The position numbers and the translations under genes are program-made. This document shows, piece by piece, positions 7,379-14,129 of a stretch of 21,144 bases of DNA. Each line of letters begins with the position of its first letter. The first letter of the stretch is position 1. Below the pieces are notes generated by a model, which saw nothing but the letters and a program-made list of their open reading frames with translations, was not told where the DNA came from and ran no database searches. Source of the DNA: an uncultured Rickettsiales bacterium (lineage in GTDB: Bacteria > Pseudomonadota > Alphaproteobacteria > Rickettsiales > UBA1997); contig CALBSF010000238.1 of assembly GCA_937927795.1 (NCBI GenBank), positions 1 to 21,144 on the forward strand. The letters are read 5' to 3'.

Positions 7379-8146
7379 TTAATTTACCTCAAAGCCATTT
7401 TTACGTAACACTTCTTTGGAAATACTACTTTTTAAAAATTTTAAAAATTCTCGCGAATTTTCCATATTTTCACCAGCAATAACTAGTGCCTGATAAAAAA
7501 TCTTAAAATCTTTTTTTACCGCCAATATTTTTATATCTTTTAAATTATTAGCTTGGCTAGCAAGCAAAATAGAATATTGACTTGAATCTTTTTTCACCAA
7601 ATCAAAAATCGGCGTTTTATCTTCCGCTAAATGCGTAAAAATTTTAAGATTTTCTAATTTTAATTTTTTAATAAGATCACCACTAAATTTACCCAAAGAA
7701 GTTCCTTCGTTATCCACAATCAATACTGCTTTATTTTGATCTAAAGCAGCTAAAGTTGCTTCAAAATTTAAATCATTATCAACTAATCCAGCAACCTCTT
7801 TATTATTAGATGATGTTACCAATACCAGATTATCTTCCACAAAATAACCAATATTATAAACATCAACCAAACCTTTATTTCTAAGAGTTCCAATCAATTG
7901 ATCGTGAGCACAAATCAAAATATCAACTGGCGCCTCCCCTTCAATTTCACTAACTAAATTAGCTGCCGAATTAAAATTTAAAGAAACTATAACATTATTT
8001 TTTTGTGAATAAATTCTAGCAATTTTTGTCAAAGCAACCGCCATATTTGGCTCAGCAAATATAGTAAGATTGCGACTCGTCATCGCAATCCCACTATTGC
8101 TAAAAAAAAGCAAAAAACAAAAAATACTAAGAATTTTTTTCAACAT
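7379..8146 (-). CDS. ModA-like periplasmic oxyanion-binding protein, orphan
   Basis: A 255-residue periplasmic substrate-binding protein of the molybdate-binding (ModA) type. Residues 1 to about 21 form a signal peptide (MLKKILSIFCFLLFFSNSGIA). The mature part follows the family pattern: 'LTIFAEPNMAVALTKIARIY', 'SLNFNSAANLVSEIEGEAPVDILICA' (ligand-loop serine and the Ala-Pro-Val/Ala-Asp turn), then 'DNLVLVTSS'. No ABC permease or ATPase gene is adjacent, so it must work with a transporter encoded elsewhere or have another role. It sits 10 bases after nrdB and 3 before cysK. The cysteine context makes sulfate or thiosulfate a possible ligand as well as molybdate; this is inference. Confidence 0.72.
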   Translation of the reverse strand: MLKKILSIFCFLLFFSNSGIAMTSRNLTIFAEPNMAVALTKIARIYSQKNNVIVSLNFNSAANLVSEIEGEAPVDILICAHDQLIGTLRNKGLVDVYNIGYFVEDNLVLVTSSNNKEVAGLVDNDLNFEATLAALDQNKAVLIVDNEGTSLGKFSGDLIKKLKLENLKIFTHLAEDKTPIFDLVKKDSSQYSILLASQANNLKDIKILAVKKDFKIFYQALVIAGENMENSREFLKFLKSSISKEVLRKNGFEVN

Positions 8147-8156
8147 AAAAATAAAT

Positions 8157-9152
8157 TTAAACCGCTAACATTTCTTGACGATCTTTGTCAATTTCTTTAA
8201 ACACATCTTCCCAAGTTCCAGTTGTAGAAGCTTTACTATATTCAGTCACGCGATTTTCAAAGAAATTTGTATGTTCAACGCCGTTTAAAATCTCATCAAG
8301 CCAAGGAAGTGGATTAACATCAATCATGTAAATATCCTTAAGCCCCAGTTGATTCAATCTTCTATCAGCAATATAACGAATATATCTTTTTACTTCGCGC
8401 GAAGTAAGTCCTTCAACGTTACCCATCTCGAAAGCCAAGTCAATAAAAGCATCTTCAAAATGCACAATAGTTGCACAAGCTTTATACAACCTACCCTTCA
8501 ATTCCTCATCCCAAACTTCCGGATTTTCATGCACAAAAGTTCTAAATAATTTGATAATAGAATTAGTATGAAGAGTTTCATCGCGCACCGACCAAGCCAC
8601 AATTTGTCCCATTCCTTTCATTTTACCAAATCTTTGAAAATTAAGTAAAATTGCAAAAGATGCAAAAAGTTGCAACCCTTCAGTAAATCCACCAAAAACC
8701 GCTAAAGTAGTAGCTATATCCTTCTTAGTAGAAACACCAAATTCATGCATATAATCATATTTATCCTTCATTTCTTTATATTTCATAAATGCCTGATATT
8801 CATTTTCCGGCATTCCAATAGTATCAAGCAAATGCGAATAAGCTGAAATATGAACAGTTTCCATATTAGAAAATGCTGCCAGCATCATCTGAACTTCAGT
8901 TGGTTGAAACACGCGCGAATAATGCTTCATATAGCAATTATTAACTTCAATATCTGCCTGAGTAAAGAAACGAAAAATTTGCGTTAAAAGATTCTTTTCA
9001 TTAGAAGTTAAATTATGCTTCCAATCTCTAACGTCATCTGCCAAAGGAACTTCCTCAGGAAGCCAATGAATTTGCTGCTGCTTTAACCACGCATCATAAG
9101 CCCAAGGATAATGAAAAGGTTTGTAAACTGGCTTGGAATCAAGTAAAGACAT
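8157..9152 (-). CDS. nrdB: Ribonucleotide reductase class I, beta subunit
   Basis: The small (R2) subunit of aerobic ribonucleotide reductase; it holds the di-iron centre and tyrosyl radical used by NrdA to make deoxynucleotides. Visible ligands are Asp67 (TQAD), Glu98 and His101, with the radical Tyr105 in the segment METVHISAYSHLL. The 331-residue form starts at the ATG at 9152 (MSLLDSKPVYKPFHYPWAYD). An upstream TTG at 9161 would add three residues and is less likely. The spacing Glu-x2-His-x3-Tyr is that of tyrosyl-radical class Ia/Ib enzymes. No nrdA lies beside it in this window. Two NrdR-box-like palindromes lie directly upstream. It heads a packed operon with modA-like, cysK and cysE genes. 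Confidence 0.94.
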   Translation of the reverse strand: MSLLDSKPVYKPFHYPWAYDAWLKQQQIHWLPEEVPLADDVRDWKHNLTSNEKNLLTQIFRFFTQADIEVNNCYMKHYSRVFQPTEVQMMLAAFSNMETVHISAYSHLLDTIGMPENEYQAFMKYKEMKDKYDYMHEFGVSTKKDIATTLAVFGGFTEGLQLFASFAILLNFQRFGKMKGMGQIVAWSVRDETLHTNSIIKLFRTFVHENPEVWDEELKGRLYKACATIVHFEDAFIDLAFEMGNVEGLTSREVKRYIRYIADRRLNQLGLKDIYMIDVNPLPWLDEILNGVEHTNFFENRVTEYSKASTTGTWEDVFKEIDKDRQEMLAV

Positions 9153-9176
9153 AGGATGCAAAGAATTTAGGTTGAA

Positions 9177-9192
9177 AAACTATATATAGTGG
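9177..9192. promoter_or_regulatory. NrdR box, proximal (nrdB operator)
   Basis: On the minus strand the sequence CCACTATATATAGTTT fits the NrdR palindrome ACACWATATATWGTGT at 14 of 16 positions. It lies 24 bases before the nrdB ATG and contains a TATATA that could be part of the -10 box, so binding would block RNA polymerase. NrdR is the widespread ATP/dATP-sensing repressor of ribonucleotide reductase genes. Confidence 0.72.
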
Positions 9193-9209
9193 TATATTTA
9201 CCAAAAATA

Positions 9210-9225
9210 ACACATCATATTGTGT
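9210..9225. promoter_or_regulatory. NrdR box, distal (nrdB operator)
   Basis: On the minus strand ACACAATATGATGTGT fits the NrdR consensus at 14 of 16 positions. Its start is 33 bp from that of the proximal box, about three helical turns, close to the 31-32 bp typical of tandem NrdR sites. Both boxes lie in the divergent region between nrdB and the peroxiredoxin gene. Confidence 0.75.
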
Positions 9226-9288
9226 TTGATTATTTTTAAGATGCAAAAATTATTTTAAAAAATATTTACGCAAAATTTAAACTTGGCA

Positions 9289-9315
9289 TTGACTTTTTTT
9301 AGTCTAACATTAAAT
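9289..9315 (+). promoter_or_regulatory. Candidate promoter of the peroxiredoxin gene
   Basis: TTGACT at 9289-9294 is a good -35 box. The -10 is uncertain: TTAAAT (9310-9315, 15-base spacer) or the adjacent TAAATA (9311-9316, 16-base spacer). It lies about 60 bases before the ATG at 9377. No binding site for an oxidative-stress regulator was recognised. Confidence 0.45.
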
Positions 9316-9376
9316 AACTTTTACACTCGAGTTTTTTTTAAAAAAATGTTCGAATCAAACTTTAATTTTTTAAAAT

Positions 9377-9979
9377 ATGTCAGTTCTTGTCGGAAAAAAG
9401 GCTCCAGATTTCACTGCTTCAGCAGTAATGCCTAATAATGAAATCAATGATAACTTCAATCTTACCAGCTATTTAAAAGGAAAAATCGGGGTTTTATTTT
9501 TCTATCCTCTTGATTTTACTTTTGTTTGCCCTTCTGAAATTATCGCTTTCAACAATCATTTACAATCTTTCAAAGACCTTGGTGCTGAAGTAATTGGCGT
9601 TTCAGTTGACTCAAAATATTCTCACCTTGCTTGGAAAAATACCGAAGTAAATAAAGGCGGAATTGGTCAAGTTCAATTTCCATTAGTTGCTGACTTAACC
9701 AAACAAATCGCTCGTGATTATGATGTTTTAACCGGCGAAGCAGTTGCACTTCGCGGCACCTTCCTAATTGACCAAGAAGGAGTAGTTCGCCATCAAGTTG
9801 TCAACGATTTACCGCTTGGCAGAAGCATCGAAGAAGCAATCAGAATGGTTGATGCCCTAAAATTCTTCCAAACCAACGGCGAAGTTTGTCCAGCCAACTG
9901 GAACAAAGGAAAAGAAGGCATGAAAGCTAATGCTGAAGGAGTTGCTAAATACCTAGAAAAAAACTCTAGTAAATTATAA
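9377..9979 (+). CDS. Typical 2-Cys peroxiredoxin (AhpC/Prx1 type)
   Basis: A cytoplasmic thiol peroxidase that reduces hydrogen peroxide and organic hydroperoxides. The 200-residue protein has the peroxidatic Cys51 in FTFVCPSE and the resolving Cys171 in GEVCPANW, which define a typical 2-Cys enzyme. It also has a GGIG motif (94-97), where over-oxidation-sensitive family members carry GGLG. The reductant (AhpF or thioredoxin) is not encoded nearby. The gene stands alone, divergent from nrdB, and has no clear Shine-Dalgarno sequence (A/T-only upstream), as is common in this window. Confidence 0.92.
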   Translation: MSVLVGKKAPDFTASAVMPNNEINDNFNLTSYLKGKIGVLFFYPLDFTFVCPSEIIAFNNHLQSFKDLGAEVIGVSVDSKYSHLAWKNTEVNKGGIGQVQFPLVADLTKQIARDYDVLTGEAVALRGTFLIDQEGVVRHQVVNDLPLGRSIEEAIRMVDALKFFQTNGEVCPANWNKGKEGMKANAEGVAKYLEKNSSKL

Positions 9980-9996
9980 TACTCAACTTCAAGTCA

Positions 9997-10047
9997 CCAC
10001 CCTTGAAGAACAAACCTTTTAAGGTCTCCACCCTTGAAGAACAAACC
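9997..10047 (+). repeat. Two 20-bp direct repeats, 31-bp period
   Basis: CCACCCTTGAAGAACAAACC occurs at 9997-10016 and again, identically, at 10028-10047, separated by 11 bases. It lies in the spacer between the peroxiredoxin gene and rpsL. The spacer is locally C-rich (CCACCC, CCCACAACCCTCCC), unlike the rest of the window. A 61-codon frame across it has only a TTG start and no recognisable product. Two copies are too few for a CRISPR and there is no spacer diversity. Confidence 0.7.
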
Positions 10048-10070
10048 CCACAACCCTCCCACCAGCCGTC

Positions 10071-10095
10071 ATCCTTGATGCGAAGCATCGAGGAT
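10071..10095. repeat. REP-like palindrome
   Basis: ATCCTTGATGC, loop GAA, GCATCGAGGAT forms an 11-bp stem with one G-T pair. It is followed by CTCG, and TCCTCG recurs at 10131-10136. Short palindromes with this sort of GATCCTCGATGC core are dispersed in several intracellular alphaproteobacterial genomes, as I recall. The copy number in this genome cannot be judged from one window. Confidence 0.5.
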
Positions 10096-10184
10096 CTCGT
10101 GAGTTTTAGCCAAAAAACCAACCCACAGAATCCTCGAGCTTTTTCATCGAACCAACCACCCCCAATTCTTTTTAAAAAACCTTC

Positions 10185-10213
10185 TTGACTAAAAAATAAA
10201 AAGCAACTAAAAT
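10185..10213 (+). promoter_or_regulatory. Promoter of rpsL-rpsG
   Basis: TTGACT (10185-10190), a 17-base spacer and TAAAAT (10208-10213) make a near-consensus sigma-70 promoter. Directly after the -10 box is TCTAGCCCC (10214-10222), the G+C-rich block shared with the fusA, tuf and rplK promoters. The predicted leader is about 60 bases. Confidence 0.78.
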
Positions 10214-10277
10214 TCTAGCCCCTTTATTTTTTTAGCTAAAAATATATTAAATTTTAACAAGCATTTGAAGTTAAGTA

Positions 10278-10649
10278 ATGCCTACAATCAATCAATTAAT
10301 CAGAAAACCTAGACTGAAGCAAAGCGCTAAAAACAAGGTTCCAGCAATGAAAGCTTGTCCACAAAAAAGAGGTGTTTGCACTCGTGTTTATACAACAACT
10401 CCAAAAAAACCAAACTCAGCACTTCGTAAAGTTGCTCGCGTTAAATTAACTAACGGTTTTGAAGTTATTGCTTACATTCCAGGTGAAGGTCATAACCTAC
10501 AAGAACACTCTGTTGTTGCAATCAGAGGTGGTCGTGTAAAAGATTTGCCAGGTGTTAGATATCACATTATTAGAGGATATTTAGATACTCAAGGCGTTAA
10601 AAACAGAAAACAAGCCCGCTCTAAATACGGCGCGCAAAAACCTAAATAA
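10278..10649 (+). CDS. rpsL: 30S ribosomal protein S12
   Basis: S12 sits at the decoding centre of the 30S subunit and controls accuracy. The 123-residue sequence begins MPTINQLIRKPR and carries the conserved TTPKKPNSALRKVARV (about 40-55) and GGRVKDLPGVRYH loops. Lysines are present at the positions (E. coli Lys43 and Lys88 counting Met) whose mutation gives streptomycin resistance, so the sequence is of the sensitive type. rpsG follows after 26 bases in the standard str-operon order. Confidence 0.98.
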   Translation: MPTINQLIRKPRLKQSAKNKVPAMKACPQKRGVCTRVYTTTPKKPNSALRKVARVKLTNGFEVIAYIPGEGHNLQEHSVVAIRGGRVKDLPGVRYHIIRGYLDTQGVKNRKQARSKYGAQKPK

Positions 10650-10675
10650 TTTTAAAATAGCACTATTTAAATAAT

Positions 10676-11143
10676 ATGAGAAGAAGAGCAGCAAAAGTCA
10701 GAAAAATTTTTCCAGACGCTAAATATAACGAAATAATCGTTTCTAGATTCGCCAACCGCTTAATGGATGACGGAAAAAAATCAGTAGTTGAAAAAGCAAT
10801 CTACGAAGCTTTTGATAATTTAGAAAAAAAATTAAAAAGAAGCCCAATTGAAATTTTCAAAGAAGCTATCGAAAATATAACTCCTAAAATTGAAGTTAGA
10901 TCTAGAAGAATTGGTGGTGCAACCTATCAAATTCCAGTTGAAGTTTCTGCTAGAAGAGGCTCTGCTCTAGCTTTAAAATGGCTAAAAACCTCAATCGAAA
11001 ATATCAAAGGCAAAGGTCTTTCAACTAAAGTTGTTACTGTTATTTTAGAATCTTTAGAAAATAAAGGCTGGGCAGCTAAAAAGAAAGAAGAAGTATTTAA
11101 AATGGCCGAAGCTAACAAAGCTTTCGCTCACTACCGCTGGTAA
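10676..11143 (+). CDS. rpsG: 30S ribosomal protein S7
   Basis: S7 starts assembly of the 30S head by binding 16S rRNA and contacts the E-site tRNA. It has 155 residues, starting MRRRAAKVRKIFPDAKYNE, with the conserved 'GGATYQIPVEVSARR' segment (about 80-94) and the C-terminal 'FAHYRW'. It is co-transcribed with rpsL. A strong terminator 18 bases after its stop separates it from fusA, unlike the single str operon of E. coli. Confidence 0.98.
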   Translation: MRRRAAKVRKIFPDAKYNEIIVSRFANRLMDDGKKSVVEKAIYEAFDNLEKKLKRSPIEIFKEAIENITPKIEVRSRRIGGATYQIPVEVSARRGSALALKWLKTSIENIKGKGLSTKVVTVILESLENKGWAAKKKEEVFKMAEANKAFAHYRW

Positions 11144-11161
11144 AAAAATAACCAAAAAAAT

Positions 11162-11195
11162 AAAAAAGGCGACCCCTTAAAAGGTCGCCTTTTTT
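11162..11195 (+). terminator. Rho-independent terminator after rpsG
   Basis: A stem of GGCGACC (11168-11174) and GGTCGCC (11183-11189) with loop CCTTAAAA is flanked by A6 and T6, which extend the pairing and provide the U tract. The symmetry could let it work on both strands. It ends the rpsL-rpsG transcript. Confidence 0.9.
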
Positions 11196-11383
11196 ATTGC
11201 AAGCTAAGTCAATTTAATCTAAAAAATAGCATTTCACTATTCTTCCATAAAAACTCAACAACCAGCTTAACAAATACCCACACCAAACAATACTATTTCC
11301 CACAAATAAATTAACAAATAACCAAAATAGTTTTGATTTTTCCTCAAAAACTACTTCGCAAAAAAGCGTTAATAGAATTGTAG

Positions 11384-11554
11384 TTTGGTGTGTACCAAAA
11401 TTACCTCAGAGGTCTACATAATATTTCAAAATTAGGAGAAAACCCAACCTTAATTGATGGAAAAAAGATCTATTTTACCCTTCGCAAACCATTAACTGCG
11501 CTATTGTGTCCACTTTACAGATTATTTATTAAAAAACGAAATTCCCCTTGTTAA
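11384..11554 (+). pseudogene. Possible gene remnant upstream of fusA
   Basis: A stop-to-stop frame of 56 codons reads like real protein (...NYLRGLHNISKLG, then TLIDGKKIYFTLRKPLTALL, ending CPLYRLFIKKRNSPC) but has no ATG; the only candidate start is GTG at 11390, without a ribosome-binding site. It may be the 3' end of a decayed gene. The fusA -35 box overlaps its last codons. The family is not recognised. The wider gap 11196-11636 also holds a 10-bp inverted repeat, CACACCAAAC (11280-11289) and GTTTGGTGTG (11383-11392), and little else before the fusA promoter. Confidence 0.3.
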
Positions 11555-11575
11555 TTAAAAGAATAATTGTATCTT
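11548..11575 (+). promoter_or_regulatory. Promoter of fusA
   Basis: TTGTTA (11548-11553), a 16-base spacer and TATCTT (11570-11575). Taken alone this is a moderate sigma-70 match. The block TCTAGCCCCC immediately after it (11576-11585) is the same as after the rpsL -10 box, which supports the assignment. The predicted leader is about 55 bases. Confidence 0.62.
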
Positions 11576-11636
11576 TCTAGCCCCCTATTTTATAGCATTA
11601 TCAACAGTTTTGCTTAATTTTTAAAAATTTATTTAT

Positions 11637-13715
11637 ATGGCACGTCAAATTGAAATTGAAAAATATCGTAATATCGGCATTATGGCCCATATCGACGCTG
11701 GAAAAACAACTACCACTGAAAGAATTCTTTTTTACACTGGAAAATCTCACAAAATAGGTGAAGTTCACGACGGAGCCGCCACAATGGACTGGATGGAACA
11801 AGAACAAGAACGCGGAATCACAATTACTTCTGCTGCCACAACTTGCTTTTGGAAAGAACACAGAATCAACATCATCGACACTCCAGGACACGTAGATTTC
11901 ACTATCGAAGTTGAACGCTCACTTCGTGTATTAGACGGCGCAGTTGCTGTATTTGACGCAGTTGCTGGCGTTGAACCACAATCAGAAACAGTATGGCGTC
12001 AAGCTAACAAATATCGCGTTCCTAGAATGTGTTTTGTTAACAAAATGGATAGAACTGGCGCTAATTTTTACCGCTGCGTTGACATGATGAAAACCAGACT
12101 TGGCGCTCGCCCAATTCCTCTTCAATTGCCAATTCATGAAGCTGAAAATTATGGTGGATTAATTGATTTAATTAAAATGAAAGCCGTAGTTTGGAAAGAT
12201 GAAACTATGGGCGCTGATTACACTTTGGAAGAAATTCCAGCTGATTTATTAGACAAAGCTAAAGAATATCGCGAACAACTAGTTGAAGCAGCTGTTGAGC
12301 AAGACGACAAGCTAATGGATGACTATCTTAACGGCAAAGAAATTTCTGAAGCAGACCTAAAAAGATGCATCAGAAAAGCTACGGTTGATGGTGTTTTTGT
12401 TCCAGTTCTAAACGGAACCGCTTTCAAAAATAAAGGCGTTCAAACCTTACTAGACGCAGTTGTTGATTACTTACCAAGCCCACTAGACATTAAACAAACT
12501 CCAGCAATTGACCTAAAAGATGAATCAGCAATCAACATAACTTGCGCTGATAAAAAATTTGCTGGCCTAGCCTTTAAAATTATGACCGATCCATTCGTTG
12601 GATCCCTAACCTTCGTTCGTATCTATTCAGGAGTTTTAACTGGTGGCAGCGGCGTTGTTAATACAACAAAAGGCAGAAAAGAAAGAATCGGCCGTATCTT
12701 ATTAATGCACGCAAATAACCGTGAAGACATCAAAGAAGCTCACGCTGGAGACATCGTGGCTCTTGCTGGTTTAAAAGATACTACAACTGGTGATACTTTG
12801 GTTGAACCAGACTACAACATCATCTTAGAAAGAATGATTTTCCCTGAACCAGTAATCGAAGTTTCAGTTGAACCAAAATCAACTGCTGACCAAGAAAAAA
12901 TGGGTATGGCTTTATCTCGCCTAGCTTCAGAAGATCCTTCTTTAAGAATCGAATCAGATCAAGAATCAGGTCAAACTATTCTTAAAGGAATGGGCGAATT
13001 ACACTTGGAAATCATTGTTGATCGCATGAAACGCGAATTTAAGGTTGAAGCCAATATTGGTCAACCAAAAGTTGCTTATCGCGAAACAATTACTAAGCAA
13101 GTTGAAATTGATTACACTCACAAAAAACAATCTGGTGGTGCTGGTCAATTTGCAAAAGTAAAAATCATTTTCGAACCACTTCCAGCTGACTCTAAAGACA
13201 ATTTTATCTTTGAAAGCGAAGTTGTTGGTGGACGCGTTCCAAAAGAATATATTCCAGGCGTTGAAAAAGGTCTAGAATCAGCTAAAAACACTGGCTCTTT
13301 AGCTGGATACCCCGTAGTTAGATTAAAAACTCGCTTAATTGATGGCGCTTATCACGATGTTGACTCAAGCGTTTTAGCCTTTGAAATCGCTGCTCGCAGT
13401 GCTTTTAGAGAAGCTATGGACAAAGCTGGCGCAATTATTCTTGAACCAATAATGAAAGTTGAAGTTGTAACTCCAGAAGAATATATGGGCGACGTAATTG
13501 GCGACATCAACTCACGCCGCGGTCAAATTCAAAATTTAGAAGGTCGTGATGTTGCGCAAGTAATTACTGCTAAAGTTCCTTTGGCAGCAATGTTTGGCTA
13601 TGTAAATAGCCTTCGCTCACTATCACAAGGAAGAGCTAGTTACTCTATGGAATTTGATTCTTACGAACCAGTTCCTGCTGCAGTAGCTGAAGAAATTAAA
13701 GCTAAAAAAGCATAA
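11637..13715 (+). CDS. fusA: Translation elongation factor G
   Basis: EF-G is the GTPase that moves tRNAs and mRNA through the ribosome and helps recycle it. It has 692 residues, the usual bacterial length. The G-domain motifs are AHIDAGKTT (17-25), the switch region RGITITSAAT, DTPGH and NKMD. Domain IV includes 'KKQSGGAGQFAKV' and 'GYPVVRLKTRL'; the C-terminus has 'FGYVNSLRSLSQGRASYSMEF'. The ATG at 11637 gives the standard start MARQIEIEKYRNIGIMAHID. No Shine-Dalgarno sequence is visible. It has its own promoter, separate from rpsL-rpsG. Confidence 0.98.
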   Translation: MARQIEIEKYRNIGIMAHIDAGKTTTTERILFYTGKSHKIGEVHDGAATMDWMEQEQERGITITSAATTCFWKEHRINIIDTPGHVDFTIEVERSLRVLDGAVAVFDAVAGVEPQSETVWRQANKYRVPRMCFVNKMDRTGANFYRCVDMMKTRLGARPIPLQLPIHEAENYGGLIDLIKMKAVVWKDETMGADYTLEEIPADLLDKAKEYREQLVEAAVEQDDKLMDDYLNGKEISEADLKRCIRKATVDGVFVPVLNGTAFKNKGVQTLLDAVVDYLPSPLDIKQTPAIDLKDESAINITCADKKFAGLAFKIMTDPFVGSLTFVRIYSGVLTGGSGVVNTTKGRKERIGRILLMHANNREDIKEAHAGDIVALAGLKDTTTGDTLVEPDYNIILERMIFPEPVIEVSVEPKSTADQEKMGMALSRLASEDPSLRIESDQESGQTILKGMGELHLEIIVDRMKREFKVEANIGQPKVAYRETITKQVEIDYTHKKQSGGAGQFAKVKIIFEPLPADSKDNFIFESEVVGGRVPKEYIPGVEKGLESAKNTGSLAGYPVVRLKTRLIDGAYHDVDSSVLAFEIAARSAFREAMDKAGAIILEPIMKVEVVTPEEYMGDVIGDINSRRGQIQNLEGRDVAQVITAKVPLAAMFGYVNSLRSLSQGRASYSMEFDSYEPVPAAVAEEIKAKKA

Positions 13716-13738
13716 ATTTCTTTTTTATAATTAAAAAA

Positions 13739-13770
13739 TTTACCGCAACTAAAAAATTAGTTGCGGTAAA
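13739..13770. terminator. 12-bp stem-loop after fusA
   Basis: TTTACCGCAACT (13739-13750) pairs perfectly with AGTTGCGGTAAA (13759-13770) around an A-rich 8-base loop. It lies 23 bases after the fusA stop. On the plus strand it is followed by A residues, not T; a T run follows it only on the minus strand. It may be a transcript-stabilising 3' hairpin or a weak terminator rather than a classical plus-strand terminator. Confidence 0.55.
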
Positions 13771-13880
13771 AAATATCACTTAAAACCACACCAATCCTTG
13801 ATTAACACCATCAAAGATTATTTAAAAATTTCCTTAAAAAGAAATAAAAATAAAAACTTAAAAAAAATAGTAAATTTCGC

Positions 13881-13909
13881 TTGCAAAAATCAGCGCAATT
13901 AATTACAAT
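13881..13909 (+). promoter_or_regulatory. Promoter of tuf
   Basis: TTGCAA (13881-13886), a 17-base spacer and TACAAT (13904-13909). It is followed directly by ACTAGCCCTC (13910-13919), matching the block after the rpsL and fusA -10 boxes. The start of transcription would be near 13916, giving a long leader of about 215 bases. Confidence 0.75.
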
Positions 13910-13951
13910 ACTAGCCCTCTTGATAATTTGTTCATTATAAACTCATTATCT

Positions 13952-14095
13952 AGCCTTTATTTTCAAGGCTTCTGGAGTGATTTAAAGAATTTCAGAAAAA
14001 AAATATTTTACGATTTTTTTTCTGAAATTCTTTTAAGAAAAAGATTTTTGATAATTCAAAAATTACATAACTTATTTTGTAAGAAGATAAGTTAT
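13952..14095 (+). promoter_or_regulatory. Structured tuf mRNA leader with three stem-loops
   Basis: Three stem-loops follow each other in the leader. Stem 1: AGCCTT (13952-13957) with AAGGCT (13965-13970). Stem 2: 21 perfect base pairs, 13984-14004 (AAAGAATTTCAG then A-rich) with 14013-14033, and an 8-base loop. Stem 3: ATAACTTA (14067-14074) with TAAGTTAT (14088-14095). The ATG at 14130 follows 34 bases later without an evident Shine-Dalgarno sequence. Such an array suggests control of EF-Tu synthesis or of mRNA stability; no known leader family was recognised. Confidence 0.55.
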
Positions 14096-14129
14096 CATAC
14101 ATTGTTAATATTTTGGTTTAGATATATTT

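Noticed and set aside
7710..7718. TTATCCACA, a perfect DnaA-box sequence
   Set aside because: Single copy inside the coding part of the ModA-like gene, with no cluster of boxes and no origin-type genes around; expected by chance.
9159..9161. TTG start for nrdB three codons upstream
   Set aside because: The ATG at 9152 gives the usual NrdB N-terminus (MSLLDSKPVYKPF) and no ribosome-binding site favours the TTG.
9997..10047. CRISPR-like repeat pair
   Set aside because: Only two copies, an 11-base separation and no cas genes.
10003..10188. 61-codon frame across the repeat-bearing spacer before rpsL
   Set aside because: Only a TTG start, no ribosome-binding site, composition driven by the direct repeats and the palindrome, and it runs into the rpsL promoter.
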